Counted from the stretch's first letter, positions 12,362 to 21,909 are shown. The stretch: DNA of 64,000 bases from Agarivorans litoreus (GCF_019649015.1 NZ_BLPI01000001.1:2125001-2189000); one strand, 5' to 3'. Numbers and translations: made by a program. The notes: generated by a model not told the origin, from the sequence alone.

Positions 12362-13474
12362 ATGGCGACCTTAGATATAAAACAACTTTATAAGCGCTAT
12401 GGTAAAAACGGTCCCAATACCCTAGAAGATATTAATATCTCCATTGAGTCGGGTGAGTTTTTGATCCTAGTTGGTCCTTCTGGCTGTGGTAAATCTACTT
12501 TAATGAACATGATTGCCGGCTTAGAAGAAATTACCGCCGGAGACATTTGCATAGATGGCAAAGTAGTAAACGACGTAGACCCTAAAGACCGCGATATTGC
12601 GATGGTGTTCCAGTCTTACGCGCTTTACCCCAATATGACCGTACGTGGCAATATTGAGTTTGCCTTAAAAATTCAAAAAATGGATAAACCAGAACGCGAT
12701 AAAGAAATCACTCGTGTCGCCCAATTACTGCAAATTGAGCACCTGCTAGATAGAAAGCCTTCGCAGCTCTCGGGTGGCCAGCAACAACGGGTATCAATGG
12801 GCCGCGCCTTAGCGCGTCAACCCAAGATCTACTTGTTTGATGAACCTTTAAGTAATCTAGATGCCAAGCTACGAGTTGAAATGCGTCATGAGATTAAAAA
12901 GCTACACCAGCGCTTGGGCACTACCATCGTTTATGTAACCCACGATCAAATTGAAGCCATGACACTCGCAGATCGCATCGCCGTGATGAAAGATGGCCAG
13001 CTACTACAGTTGGGCTCACCAGCTGAGATTTATAACGACCCAGCAGACATGTTTGTTGCTGGCTTTATGGGCTCACCAGCGATGAACTTCTTACATTGCA
13101 GTGTGGAGCAAAGTGAGCAAGGTTTAGTAGGCACTTTAGTGTGTGACCAACAACAATCACACACTATTCCACTGCCAGAACACTTAGCAAAATACGCCGG
13201 TAAATCGGTCGTGGTAGGTATTCGCCCAGAGCAGATTACCCATGTGAATCCTTACAAACAAGACAAGCCATTAGTCACAACCTTAAACCTAAAACTGGGT
13301 GTTTTAGAACCTACTGGCCCCGATACCATTGCGCTGGTGACACTAAACGACAAAGAAATTAGCTGTCGTTTAGACCCTGATAAACCTGCGGTGATGGGCG
13401 AAAACCTAGACTTGATGTTTGATATGTCGAGCGCCGTGTTTTTTGACCCTAATAACGAACAGCGGATACGTTAA
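12362..13474 (+). CDS. gtsD: Sugar ABC transporter ATP-binding protein, GtsD/UgpC/MalK type
   Basis: Cytoplasmic ATPase driving the CUT1 importer. 370 aa: Walker A GPSGCGKST (residues 38-46), Q loop in VFQSYALYP, signature LSGGQQQRVSMGRAL, Walker B IYLFDEPLSNLDAK, switch His in VYVTHDQIEAM, then a MalK-like regulatory/TOBE C-terminal domain (about 235-370) with GIRPEQI. Last gene of the operon. Only 11 bases after its stop a MITE-like element begins, and the apparent operon terminator lies beyond that element. Confidence 0.93.
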   Translation: MATLDIKQLYKRYGKNGPNTLEDINISIESGEFLILVGPSGCGKSTLMNMIAGLEEITAGDICIDGKVVNDVDPKDRDIAMVFQSYALYPNMTVRGNIEFALKIQKMDKPERDKEITRVAQLLQIEHLLDRKPSQLSGGQQQRVSMGRALARQPKIYLFDEPLSNLDAKLRVEMRHEIKKLHQRLGTTIVYVTHDQIEAMTLADRIAVMKDGQLLQLGSPAEIYNDPADMFVAGFMGSPAMNFLHCSVEQSEQGLVGTLVCDQQQSHTIPLPEHLAKYAGKSVVVGIRPEQITHVNPYKQDKPLVTTLNLKLGVLEPTGPDTIALVTLNDKEISCRLDPDKPAVMGENLDLMFDMSSAVFFDPNNEQRIR

Positions 13475-13485
13475 GTAATACACTA

Positions 13486-13747
13486 GGGTCTGTTGATCTT
13501 TGCTGATGGTTTTTGCATCAATTTATTAGCCATTTAGGCAAGGCAGTGAGTGTGCAGTTAAGTGCGCTTAATAATCACTCGCTAACGCTAAATAAATGGC
13601 TAAGAAATGCTGCCCGAAGGGTTCGGATAAGCGGGCTTTACTCTTTGTTAAGCACTTCTTACTTAGCCCACTAGGCCTCTAAGTGCTCGCCGCGATTAAA
13701 GCCCGCTTATCTCGAACAAAATTTCAACACCAAAGATCAACAGACCC
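13486..13747 (+). mobile_element. 262-bp MITE-like element, copy 1
   Basis: Non-coding element flanked by TA on both sides, with perfect 17-bp terminal inverted repeats starting GGGTCTGTTGATCTTTG. The interior has two long hairpins. Hairpin 1 (13521-13608) has 16-bp arms with one mismatch around TTAGCCATTTA and further nested stems. Hairpin 2 spans 13622-13715, with arms ATAAGCGGGCTTTA / TAAAGCCCGCTTAT and a nested AGCACTT / AAGTGCT. A copy of the same length with 11 substitutions and no gaps lies at 60192-60453. No ORF is seen, so mobility would need a transposase supplied elsewhere. The TA duplication fits an IS630/Tc1-type or ERIC/Correia-like mechanism; this assignment is inference. Confidence 0.85.
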
Positions 13748-13750
13748 TAG

Positions 13751-13779
13751 CAACAAGAGGCTTCGGCCTCTTTTTGTTG
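13751..13779 (+). terminator. Terminator of the gts operon, beyond the MITE
   Basis: CAACAAGAGGC-TTCG-GCCTC followed by TTTTTGTTG: a stable UUCG tetraloop stem with a T run. It is functional in appearance on the plus strand and begins four bases after the MITE end. Confidence 0.85.
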
Positions 13780-13906
13780 AGTTTTCTGCACCTTATTCCA
13801 CTGCCATATTGCTCACTCTCTGCGCAATGGTCAAAGTTGACAGCTGACACCTCGCTTTTAGCTGGTATACAATAACGCTGTAGGTAGCACAAAGAGACCG
13901 CAGTAA

Positions 13907-14158
13907 ATGAGCAATAACATAGAATTCAATCAAGCTGACCACCAATTAGATGCCTTAGGTTTACGTTGTCCTGAACCCGTTATGATGGTGCGTAAAGCCA
14001 TCCGCAGTATTGATATTGGCGAAACCTTGTTAGTGCAAGCCGACGACCCATCAACTACTCGCGATATGGTAAGTTTTTGCGAATTTATGGATCACACCTT
14101 AGTGGCTAAAAAAACTGACCAAACCCCCTTCCAGTATTTGATCAAGAAAGGCAGTTAG
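13907..14158 (+). CDS. tusA: Sulfur carrier protein TusA
   Basis: Small cytoplasmic sulfurtransferase carrier that passes persulfide sulfur from IscS to the TusBCD relay for tRNA 2-thiouridine, and to other sulfur acceptors. 83 aa, typical length. The catalytic Cys21 lies in the family motif LRCPEPVMM (CPxP). Single gene between the gts operon and glyQS; its own promoter must lie within 13780-13906. Confidence 0.95.
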   Translation: MSNNIEFNQADHQLDALGLRCPEPVMMVRKAIRSIDIGETLLVQADDPSTTRDMVSFCEFMDHTLVAKKTDQTPFQYLIKKGS

Positions 14159-14286
14159 CTTAGTTTTTTCAAAAAAGTCTAATTTATCAGCAATTCCCCG
14201 CACAACAGCACTAGGGTCTGCCTGCTTGCTAGGGTATACTCCGTCAGTTATAAAACCGATTATTTTTCATACGCGCGACACTAATC

Positions 14287-15192
14287 ATGCATAAATACGA
14301 TATTAAAACCTTTCAAGGCCTTATTTTGGCCTTACAGGACTACTGGGCCCGCCAAGGCTGCGTAATTGTTCAACCTTTAGACATGGAAGTAGGTGCAGGC
14401 ACCTTTCATCCGCAAACCTTTTTGCGCTCTATCGGTCCAGAACCGATGTCTAGTGCTTATGTACAACCATGTCGTCGCCCAACCGATGGCCGCTATGGTG
14501 AAAACCCTAACCGCTTGCAACACTACTACCAATTTCAGGTAGTGATGAAGCCATCGCCAGACAACATTCAAGAGCTTTACCTAGGCTCTTTAGTTGAGCT
14601 TGGCATTAACCCAGAAGTTCACGACATACGTTTTGTTGAAGACAACTGGGAATCACCAACACTTGGTGCTTGGGGTCTAGGCTGGGAAATCTGGTTAAAC
14701 GGTATGGAAATTACTCAGTTCACCTACTTCCAACAAGTTGGTGGCTTAGAATGTTCGCCAGTAACCGGTGAAATCACTTACGGTTTGGAACGCTTAGCCA
14801 TGTACATTCAAGGCGTAGACAGTATCTATGACCTAGTGTGGACAGATGGCCCAATGGGCAAAGTGACCTATGGTGATGTATTCCATCAAAACGAAGTAGA
14901 GCAGTCTACTTACAACTTTGAACATGCCGACACCACAGCCTTATTCGCCCAATTTGATCAGTGTGAAAAAGATAGCCAAAAATTAATCGAAGCAGGCTTA
15001 CCATTGCCAGCTTACGAACAGGTAATGAAAGCCTCACACGCCTTCAACCTACTTGATGCTCGCCATGCTATATCGGTAACCGAACGTCAGCGTTTCATCC
15101 TACGAGTTAGAACCCTTTCTAAAGCTGTAGCCGAAACGTATTACAGTGCTCGTGAAGAGCTTGGTTTCCCATTATGCAAAGACAAAAAATAA
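14287..15192 (+). CDS. glyQ: Glycyl-tRNA synthetase alpha subunit
   Basis: Class II aminoacyl-tRNA synthetase alpha subunit; with GlyS forms an alpha2beta2 enzyme that charges tRNA-Gly. 301 aa (E. coli 303). The catalytic core is recognisable from [17 protein letters not shown] at the N-terminus, [19 protein letters not shown] and the motif-3-like [14 protein letters not shown]. The ATG start lies six bases after a weak purine tract. Stop and glyS start are separated by ten bases. Confidence 0.98.
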   Translation: MHKYDIKTFQGLILALQDYWARQGCVIVQPLDMEVGAGTFHPQTFLRSIGPEPMSSAYVQPCRRPTDGRYGENPNRLQHYYQFQVVMKPSPDNIQELYLGSLVELGINPEVHDIRFVEDNWESPTLGAWGLGWEIWLNGMEITQFTYFQQVGGLECSPVTGEITYGLERLAMYIQGVDSIYDLVWTDGPMGKVTYGDVFHQNEVEQSTYNFEHADTTALFAQFDQCEKDSQKLIEAGLPLPAYEQVMKASHAFNLLDARHAISVTERQRFILRVRTLSKAVAETYYSAREELGFPLCKDKK

Positions 15193-15202
15193 CGGAGGCA
15201 GC

Positions 15203-17281
15203 ATGAGTAACGAAAACCTATTAGTAGAAATCGGCACCGAAGAGTTGCCACCTAAAGCCTTACGCGGCTTGGCTGAGTCTTTTAAAAGCAACGTACAGCA
15301 AAGCTTAGAAAAAGCCGGTTTTGAATTTACCAGTGTTGAATGGTATGCCGCTCCGCGTCGCCTAGCACTAAGCATTCAAAACTTGAGTGAACAGACCCCA
15401 GATAAAGTTGTAGAAAAGCGCGGCCCTGCTATTAGCAGCGCTTTTGACGCCGACGGCAATGCCACCAAAGCCGCCGAAGGCTGGGCGCGTTCAAATGGTA
15501 TTACGGTTGATCAAGCAGAGCGTTTAAAAACCGATAAAGGCGAATGGCTACTGCACAAAGCTGAAATCAGTGGCCAAAGCATTTATCAATTATTTCCAGA
15601 AATTGTAGCTGACGGCTTAGCCAAGCTACCAATTCCAAAACCGATGCGCTGGGGCGCTAAAAGCACTCAGTTCATTCGCCCGGTGCATACCATCACTATG
15701 CTATACGGTGAAAAATTAGTTCAAGGCAATATTCTGGGTATTGAATCAGCACGTACCGTGCGCGGCCACCGCTTTATGGGTGAAGCCGAGTTCGAACTAA
15801 ACCATGCTAACGACTACGTTAAACAGTTAGATCGCCGCGGCAAAGTGATTGTTGATTACCAACAACGTAAAGCCATTATTCGCGAGCAAATTGAAGCGGA
15901 AGCAGCCCGAGAAGGCGGCGTAGTGGAAATGGATGAAGCATTACTTGAAGAAGTATGTTCTTTGGTTGAATGGCCAGTAGCCATGGTAGGTAGTTTCGAA
16001 GAGAAATTCTTAGCTGTTCCTGCTGAAGCACTAATTTATACCATGAAGGACAATCAGAAATACTTCCCAATTTTAGATACCAAGGGTAACTTACTACCAC
16101 GTTTTATCTTTGTATCTAACATTGTTAGTAAAGACCCTCAGCAAGTTATCGAAGGTAACGAGAAAGTTGTTCGCCCTCGCCTTGCTGATGCCGAGTTCTT
16201 CTTTGAAACCGATAAAAAATCACGTTTAGACTCGCGCCTAGATAAACTTGCCAATGTTGTATTTCAGCAAAAACTAGGCAGCCTACTTGATAAAGCTAAT
16301 CGTGTTTCAGAGCTAGCTGCACAAATTGCCGCAGAAATTGGCGGTGATAGTCAACACGCACAGCGCGCAGGTTTGCTATCAAAAGCTGACTTAAACAGTG
16401 AAATGGTACTTGAGTTTCCGGACATCCAAGGCGTTATGGGCATGTACTACGCCAAGTTTGACGGTGAACACGAAGACGTAGCCAATGCGCTTAACCAGCA
16501 ATACTGGCCACGCTTTTCTGGTGACAAATTGCCAGAATCTAAAGTTGCTTCTGCGGTTGCCATTGCCGACAAGTTAGATACCTTGGTGGGTATTTTTGCT
16601 ATCGGTCAGCTGCCTAAAGGTGATAAAGACCCATTTGCTCTGCGCCGTGCCAGTTTAGGCATTATTCGCATTATTCAAGACAAAGGCTTTGAATTAGATT
16701 TAGATACGCTAATTAACAGCGCCCTGTTGCTATTGCCGCTTGAGTTAAACCAAGAGCAACAAGCTAAAGTCCATAGCCAACTCATTGAGTTTGTCTACGC
16801 TCGCTTACGCGCGATGTACCTAGAGCAAGGGATTGACGCCAGCGTTATTACTGCAGTACTAGAGCGTAAACCGACTAAACCTGCAGACATTGAACAACGC
16901 ATTAAAGCGGTAAGCCACTTCCGTTCTTTAGAACAAGCTCAAGCTTTAGCAGCAGCGAATAAACGTGTATCAAACATTCTGGCTAAAAATCCAGATTTCG
17001 TTAAACCACAAATTGATAGTAGCTTGCTAAAAGAGCCGCAAGAAAAAGACTTAGCAGAAGCTATTTCAGCTATGCAAAGCAGCTTAAAACCTTTGTTGGA
17101 AAACAGCGATTACCAAGCAGCATTGATAGAGCTAGCCACCCTACGTGAAGTAGTGGATAACTTCTTTGATAACGTGATGGTAATGAGCGATGAAGACGCG
17201 CTAAAAATTAACCGTTTAAGCCTATTAAACTCGCTACGAGAGCTGTTTTTAGAAATTGCTGACATCTCTGTGATTCAATAG
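15203..17281 (+). CDS. glyS: Glycyl-tRNA synthetase beta subunit
   Basis: Beta subunit carrying tRNA-recognition domains of the bacterial tetrameric glycyl-tRNA synthetase. 692 aa (E. coli 689). The start at 15203 has GGAGG (15194-15198) at good spacing and yields [18 protein letters not shown], the conserved N-terminus; the longer reading from 15146 would overlap glyQ. HD-like core around [16 protein letters not shown] and a C-terminal anticodon-binding-like domain. Ends at a strong terminator. Confidence 0.98.
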   Translation: MSNENLLVEIGTEELPPKALRGLAESFKSNVQQSLEKAGFEFTSVEWYAAPRRLALSIQNLSEQTPDKVVEKRGPAISSAFDADGNATKAAEGWARSNGITVDQAERLKTDKGEWLLHKAEISGQSIYQLFPEIVADGLAKLPIPKPMRWGAKSTQFIRPVHTITMLYGEKLVQGNILGIESARTVRGHRFMGEAEFELNHANDYVKQLDRRGKVIVDYQQRKAIIREQIEAEAAREGGVVEMDEALLEEVCSLVEWPVAMVGSFEEKFLAVPAEALIYTMKDNQKYFPILDTKGNLLPRFIFVSNIVSKDPQQVIEGNEKVVRPRLADAEFFFETDKKSRLDSRLDKLANVVFQQKLGSLLDKANRVSELAAQIAAEIGGDSQHAQRAGLLSKADLNSEMVLEFPDIQGVMGMYYAKFDGEHEDVANALNQQYWPRFSGDKLPESKVASAVAIADKLDTLVGIFAIGQLPKGDKDPFALRRASLGIIRIIQDKGFELDLDTLINSALLLLPLELNQEQQAKVHSQLIEFVYARLRAMYLEQGIDASVITAVLERKPTKPADIEQRIKAVSHFRSLEQAQALAAANKRVSNILAKNPDFVKPQIDSSLLKEPQEKDLAEAISAMQSSLKPLLENSDYQAALIELATLREVVDNFFDNVMVMSDEDALKINRLSLLNSLRELFLEIADISVIQ

Positions 17282-17304
17282 CCTACAAGCTAACTTTGCA
17301 TAAT

Positions 17305-17341
17305 AAAAAGCCGCATCCGAGTAAAGGACGCGGCTTTTTTT
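17305..17341 (+). terminator. Terminator of glyQS
   Basis: AAAAAGCCGC paired with GCGGCTTTTTT around an inner ATCC/GGA stem, ending in seven T. Confidence 0.9.
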
Positions 17342-17522
17342 GATCAACTTAACCCTTTTAGTAAAATCACTCTTTCCTTGAAATCCTTTTCAGCATAGTA
17401 GTGTGAGCTTGGCACGTTTTTTCGCTGCTAGCTCCGCTATAAATAAACTCGAGTTCAGCTCATTACGTAATGTTTGTCTGTAAAGACAAAGGAAAGCTAT
17501 AAAAAATAGAAAGGAATTGGAA

Positions 17523-17972
17523 ATGCTTAAAAATCTTATGAAAGCAGGTGTGCTAGCACTAGTTACCATTATGGCGGCAGGTTGTGCTTCTGGCGGTGGC
17601 GAAGGCAAATTAACTCGTGACGTATATCTACGTGGTGTATTCACATGGTGGGATGCAGATCCTCAGTTTCAACTTCAACCTGTTGAAGGTAAAGAAAATG
17701 TTTGGTCTGCAACTTCTCCAGTTGACGAGCCACTAATTGCTGATGGTCAACCTTACGAGTGGAAATTTGGTGATGCAGCATGGCAATGTGGTACTAACTT
17801 CGGTTTCAAATCAGGTACTGCTGATATCAAACTTGGTGAACGTCGTGAAATGAACAAATGTGCTGCATTTGATAACTTCAAGTTCACTCCAGAAGAAGAT
17901 GGTGTTTACCGTTTCTACCTAGATTGGTCAGGGGAAATACCAGTAACTTACGTAGAAAAAGTAGAAATGTAA
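17523..17972 (+). CDS. Small lipoprotein with glucan-binding-like fold (putative)
   Basis: Not recognised by name. 149 aa from the ATG at 17523 (RBS AAGGAA at 17511-17516; a TTG at 17517 overlaps that site). Lipoprotein signal peptide with lipobox MAAGC at residues 16-20, then a Gly/Ser linker and a single globular domain of about 120 residues beginning DVYLRGVFTWWDADPQFQL. That start resembles immunoglobulin-like carbohydrate modules fused to amylases and pullulanases. Two cysteines (WQCGTN, MNKCAAF) could form a disulfide. It precedes a lipoprotein alpha-amylase on the same strand, with a terminator between, so a starch- or maltodextrin-binding role is inferred, not shown. Confidence 0.65.
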   Translation: MLKNLMKAGVLALVTIMAAGCASGGGEGKLTRDVYLRGVFTWWDADPQFQLQPVEGKENVWSATSPVDEPLIADGQPYEWKFGDAAWQCGTNFGFKSGTADIKLGERREMNKCAAFDNFKFTPEEDGVYRFYLDWSGEIPVTYVEKVEM

Positions 17973-17992
17973 GCACCGCTTACTCTCTATAT

Positions 17993-18018
17993 AAGCCCCT
18001 CTTTGGGGCTTTTTTTTT
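17993..18018 (+). terminator. Terminator between the lipoprotein and the amylase
   Basis: AGCCCC-TCTTT-GGGGCT followed by eight T, 20 bases after the lipoprotein stop. Read-through would be needed for co-transcription with the amylase gene 34 bases further on. Confidence 0.88.
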
Positions 18019-18051
18019 CGGTCAACAGCAATAACTATATGGATGTAAGCA

Positions 18052-19887
18052 ATGCAACAAGTCATTAAACCTGCCCTGCTTGGTTGTTTAGTCAGCATGG
18101 CAATAGCTGGGTGCGCTTCAAACGAGGCAAACACTGGCGGAGCTGCTAGCAGCTCAAGCGAAGCACTTACTCAAAGCGCACAATGTCTGCAATGGGATGG
18201 TCAGCCCGTAACGGTAGATGTAAGCGAAAGCTTTGAAGAAGGAACCGCTGTTAAGGATTTTTATAGTGGTCAAATGAGTACCGTTTATCAAGGTAAGGTA
18301 ACCTTTACCCCCTCACCTGAAAGTGGCGGCTTGTTACTACTAGAGTCTGTGGGTAAAAAAGCCGATGAATTTAGCTGGGATAGCGCCTCTGTTTATTTTG
18401 TTATGACAGACCGCTTCTACAACGGTAACCCAGATAACGATAACAGTTATGGCCGTACTAAAGATGGCAAGAACGAAATTGGTACCTTCCATGGCGGCGA
18501 CATTGCCGGCCTGAGCCAAAAACTCGATTACATCGAAGATTTAGGTATCAACGCAATTTGGATTACTGCACCTTACGAGCAAATCCGTGGTTGGGTTGGC
18601 GGCGGTATGCGCGGTGACTTTAAACATTATGGTTATCACGGCTACTACGTGCAAGACTACACTGTAATGGACCAGAACATGGGTACTGCGGAAGAGTTTA
18701 AGCAGTTCGTAGATGACGCCCATTCTCGAGGCATTCGCGTGGTGATGGACATTGTGATGAATCACACTGGTTACGCAACCCTAAGCGACATGCAAGAGTT
18801 TGGTTTTGGTGCTACCCAAGAATACGATGTACCTATTGAAGAATACTTAGGTAAGAAATGGACCGACTGGACTCCTGGGAAAGGCGAAACCTGGCATAGT
18901 TTTAACGACTATATTGATTATGGTAACCGAAATGAGTGGGTAAAATGGTGGGGGCCTGATTGGGTGCGTACCGACATATCCGGCTACCCTAATCCAGGGC
19001 CAAGTGATTTTGAAATGTCACTTGCTTACTTGCCAGACTTTAAAACAGAGTCAGACAACGTTGTGGGTTTACCGCCTTTCTACAAAAATAAAGCTGATAC
19101 AAAAGCGGTAGAAATTCCAGGAGCAACAGTTAGAGACTACTTGGTCACTTGGTTATCTGACTGGGTTCGTGAATACGGTATCGATGGTTTCCGCGCCGAC
19201 ACCGTTAAACACGTAGAACCTGAAGCTTGGCAAGCACTAAAGCTTGCGTCTAGCAAAGCGTTTAGTGAATGGAAGCAAAACAACCCAGATAAAGTATTGG
19301 ATGACAATGACTTTTGGATGACCGGTGAGTTTTGGGGCCAAGGCTTAAATAACTCGCGCCTATTTGACGCCGGCTTTGATTCACTGATCGATTTCACTTA
19401 CCAAACCGATCTAGCTAAAAAAGGCATGAACTGTTTGTCTAATATGCAAGATGGCTATCAACGCTACGCAGACGTTCTAGGAAAGCGCGATGGCAAGGTT
19501 CTAAGCTACGTATCATCTCATGATACCAAATTAGCCTTTGGTACCATCAGCAAGGATCTGGAGCAGCAAAAACAACTTGGCTCAGCCTTCTTGTTAATGC
19601 CTACTGCGGTACAGGTTTACTACGGTGATGAAAGTGCTCGTGAAAAAGGACCTCGTAGCTCGGATAAACACCAAGCAACCCGCTCAGATATGAACTGGGA
19701 TCAGTTAAATGATGAACAACGTTTAGCTGTTCATAATCACTGGCAGAAACTCCTTCAGTTCCGTAAGCGCCACCAAGCAGTGGGTAGTGGTGAGCACAAG
19801 CAGCTAAATTCAGCTCCTTACGTATTTGAACGCCGCAAGGGAGATGATGCGGTGGTTGTGGTTTATGTAGGCCAACAAGTCAAATAG
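18052..19887 (+). CDS. malS: Lipoprotein GH13 alpha-amylase, MalS-like
   Basis: Cell-envelope alpha-amylase acting on alpha-1,4-glucans. 611 aa. Lipoprotein signal with lipobox AIAGC (residues 17-21), a Ser/Ala linker, an N-terminal ~90-residue beta domain, then the GH13 (beta/alpha)8 barrel from about residue 110. Conserved regions are seen: DIVMNHTG, nucleophile Asp383 in GFRADTVKH, acid/base Glu426 in MTGEFWG, and Asp491 in SSHDTK. Region order and the neighbouring avtA match the E. coli malS-avtA locus. Here the protein is lipid-anchored, unlike soluble periplasmic E. coli MalS. The exact GH13 subfamily was not tested. Confidence 0.88.
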   Translation: MQQVIKPALLGCLVSMAIAGCASNEANTGGAASSSSEALTQSAQCLQWDGQPVTVDVSESFEEGTAVKDFYSGQMSTVYQGKVTFTPSPESGGLLLLESVGKKADEFSWDSASVYFVMTDRFYNGNPDNDNSYGRTKDGKNEIGTFHGGDIAGLSQKLDYIEDLGINAIWITAPYEQIRGWVGGGMRGDFKHYGYHGYYVQDYTVMDQNMGTAEEFKQFVDDAHSRGIRVVMDIVMNHTGYATLSDMQEFGFGATQEYDVPIEEYLGKKWTDWTPGKGETWHSFNDYIDYGNRNEWVKWWGPDWVRTDISGYPNPGPSDFEMSLAYLPDFKTESDNVVGLPPFYKNKADTKAVEIPGATVRDYLVTWLSDWVREYGIDGFRADTVKHVEPEAWQALKLASSKAFSEWKQNNPDKVLDDNDFWMTGEFWGQGLNNSRLFDAGFDSLIDFTYQTDLAKKGMNCLSNMQDGYQRYADVLGKRDGKVLSYVSSHDTKLAFGTISKDLEQQKQLGSAFLLMPTAVQVYYGDESAREKGPRSSDKHQATRSDMNWDQLNDEQRLAVHNHWQKLLQFRKRHQAVGSGEHKQLNSAPYVFERRKGDDAVVVVYVGQQVK

Positions 19888-19906
19888 ACTCAACCCGCAC
19901 TAAAAT

Positions 19907-19933
19907 AAAAGCGGCTTACTTAAGCCGCTTTTT
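19907..19933 (+). terminator. Terminator of the amylase gene
   Basis: AAAAGCGGCTTA paired with TAAGCCGCTTTTTT, a perfect stem with a T run, 20 bases after the stop. Confidence 0.9.
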
Positions 19934-20038
19934 TATTGCCTAAGCCCAGTGAAACTCAGCCGGAGTTTGATTTGTAATGGCGATTGCTATTCAAAAGCAA
20001 ACTTTGTTAAGGTGACGCCTTAGCTTAAAAGGTGCGTT

Positions 20039-21286
20039 ATGACATATTCAAATTTTGGCAACAAATTCACTCGCCATTCAGGCATTACTCAACTGATGGA
20101 TGACCTTGATGAAGGGATCCGAGCCGGTGATGAAATAATAATGTTAGGCGGCGGTAATCCTGCGCAGATTCCCGAAATGAACGCAATCTTTGAACAGCAC
20201 CTACAAACAGGTTTAAACAATAAGAGCTTACTGGCTGCACTATGTAACTATGACGCCCCACAAGGAAACAAGAACTTCATTTCCAACCTTTCGATTTTTT
20301 TTAGAAGCGAATTCCATTGGGATATAAAAGAGGAGAATATAGCACTCACTAATGGTAGCCAAAGTGCATTCTTTTTTCTTTTTAACTTATTTGCAGGTAA
20401 AGGCAAGAACAATAAGCGCGTACTATTCCCACTTGCTCCAGAATATATCGGCTATGAAGATAGCGGAATTGATGAAGACTTGTTTATTGGTAATAAGCCC
20501 AGCATTGAGTATTTGTCCGATAGGCAGTTTAAGTACCACGTTGATTTTGAGCACTTAACTATTGATGAAAGTGTTGGCCTCATCTGTGTGTCACGCCCCA
20601 CCAACCCTACTGGCAATGTCATTACCAATGACGAAATCAGCAAACTTTCGGCACTTGCCAAGCAGCATCAAGTACCACTATTGATTGATAATGCCTACGG
20701 ACTGCCCTTTCCAAACCTGGTATTTACCGAGGGAGCTAGCCCATTCTGGGACAACAATACAATTCTTTGCTTAAGTTTATCTAAGCTTGGTTTACCCGGA
20801 ACACGTTGCGGCATTGTTATCGCCAAACCAGAAACTATCAAAGCAGTCTCGAATTTATCTGGGATTATTAATTTGTCACCGGGCGGCGTTGGCCCTGCGC
20901 TAGCTAACGAGATGCTTAAAGACAACAGCTTGCTAGATGCTAGTAACCACGTAATTAAACCTTTCTACCAGCAGAAATCACAGCAAGCGATTAGCTGGCT
21001 TCAAGCTGCTATACCTTCTAGTAAATTTCGCATACATAAATCTGAAGGTGCAATGTTCTTGTGGCTTTGGTTTGAAGGTTTAACTATCAGCGACAAACAA
21101 CTTTACCAGCAGTTAAAAGCAAATGGCTTACTCATAGTGCCAGGCAGTTACTTCTTTCCTGGTATCGACAAGGACTGGCGACATACCCGAGAATGTATTC
21201 GTCTTAACTTTGCTCAAAATGAAGAACAGGTTAAACGCGGAATTGAGATATTAGCTGATGTGGTAAACCCACTACTGGCAGATTAA
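20039..21286 (+). CDS. avtA: Valine-pyruvate aminotransferase
   Basis: PLP-dependent class I/II aminotransferase that interconverts valine/2-oxoisovalerate with pyruvate/alanine. 415 aa (E. coli AvtA 417) and co-linear with it: FGNKFTRHSGITQLMDDL at the N-terminus, MLGGGNPAQIPEM, LTNGSQSAFFFLFNLFAG and SRPTNPTGNVITN. The PLP lysine is Lys249 in SLSKLGLPGTRCG, with the substrate-carboxylate Arg near RECIRLNFA. Single gene ending at a hairpin shared with the convergent ibpA. Confidence 0.95.
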   Translation: MTYSNFGNKFTRHSGITQLMDDLDEGIRAGDEIIMLGGGNPAQIPEMNAIFEQHLQTGLNNKSLLAALCNYDAPQGNKNFISNLSIFFRSEFHWDIKEENIALTNGSQSAFFFLFNLFAGKGKNNKRVLFPLAPEYIGYEDSGIDEDLFIGNKPSIEYLSDRQFKYHVDFEHLTIDESVGLICVSRPTNPTGNVITNDEISKLSALAKQHQVPLLIDNAYGLPFPNLVFTEGASPFWDNNTILCLSLSKLGLPGTRCGIVIAKPETIKAVSNLSGIINLSPGGVGPALANEMLKDNSLLDASNHVIKPFYQQKSQQAISWLQAAIPSSKFRIHKSEGAMFLWLWFEGLTISDKQLYQQLKANGLLIVPGSYFFPGIDKDWRHTRECIRLNFAQNEEQVKRGIEILADVVNPLLAD

Positions 21287-21295
21287 CTCACTAAT

Positions 21296-21319
21296 AAAAA
21301 AGGGCCTGTTGGCCCTTTT
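21296..21319. terminator. Bidirectional terminator between avtA and ibpA
   Basis: AAAAAGGGCC-TGTT-GGCCCTTTT; A and T runs on both sides let it serve both convergent genes. Confidence 0.85.
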
Positions 21320-21340
21320 CATTCTCTATCGCATAACAAG

Positions 21341-21808
21341 CTAGGCAGATTTAGCTTCTAGCGCTTCTACATTCACCTTACCATTAATTGGAATTTGCTT
21401 AGGTTTAAGCGCTTCAGGAATTTCTCTCTCTAGATCAATAAACAACAAACCATTTTCTAAGTTAGCTGCTTTTACTTTTACATGGTCCGCAATTTGATAT
21501 TTACGCTCAAAACCGCGTTCTGCGATACCTTGATGTAAAAACTTAGCTTGGCTGTTTTTCTTCTGCTTAGTACCAGTAACGATTAATGCATTCTCTTGAG
21601 CAACAATTGATAGCTCGTCTTCTGCAAATCCAGCAACAGCTAAAGTGATTCGGTAATTATTTTCATCTACCGCTTCAATGTTGTAGGGAGGGTAACCGTT
21701 ATTCTGAGTTTGAGCGCTTTGGTTAGATGCAGCTTCAATAAAGTTAGCTAGACGATCAAAACCAATGGCTGTGCGATAAAGTGGTGAAAAGTCGTATTGA
21801 TTACGCAT
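21341..21808 (-). CDS. ibpA: Small heat-shock protein IbpA
   Basis: Hsp20 holdase that binds unfolding proteins in the cytoplasm and hands them to ClpB/DnaK. 155 aa: N-terminal [20 protein letters not shown], alpha-crystallin domain about residues 40-130 with [20 protein letters not shown] and the GILFIDLE-like [10 protein letters not shown], and a C-terminal tail with KQIPI (the I-x-I assembly motif). It has a sigma-32 promoter and a ROSE-like leader, so both transcription and translation are probably heat controlled. Single copy here; no ibpB neighbour. Confidence 0.94.
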   Translation of the reverse strand: MRNQYDFSPLYRTAIGFDRLANFIEAASNQSAQTQNNGYPPYNIEAVDENNYRITLAVAGFAEDELSIVAQENALIVTGTKQKKNSQAKFLHQGIAERGFERKYQIADHVKVKAANLENGLLFIDLEREIPEALKPKQIPINGKVNVEALEAKSA

Positions 21809-21811
21809 AGT

Positions 21812-21836
21812 ATATTATCCTCATAGAGCAATAAAT
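21812..21836 (-). promoter_or_regulatory. ibpA: ROSE-like RNA thermometer hairpin before ibpA
   Basis: Read on the minus strand the last part of the ~95-base leader is ATTGCTCTATGAGGATAA followed by the start codon. TTGCTC pairs with GAGGA, burying the Shine-Dalgarno sequence with an internal G opposite G, the hallmark of ROSE elements in ibpA leaders. Two weaker hairpins (CCAC/GTGG and AGCA/TGCT) lie upstream in the same leader. Confidence 0.65.
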
Positions 21837-21909
21837 TGTATTGGACCAGCACTATTGCTGCGTCCCTTTCTTAACAAGACCCACCTTTGTGGCATCCTGT
21901 TATTACTAG

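Larger units (their letters stand above)
13475..13906. other. Intergenic region gtsD-tusA (432 bases)
   Basis: Holds the MITE copy, the displaced terminator at 13751-13779, and about 125 bases before tusA that must contain its promoter. No coding sequence is seen. The terminator would stand only about 15 bases from the gtsD stop if the element were removed. Confidence 0.8.

Noticed and set aside
14211-14234. Third occurrence of CTAGGGTCTG upstream of glyQ, like the MITE end
   Set aside because: Only about ten bases match; the rest of the terminal repeat and interior are absent, so it is not counted as a copy, though a decayed remnant cannot be excluded.
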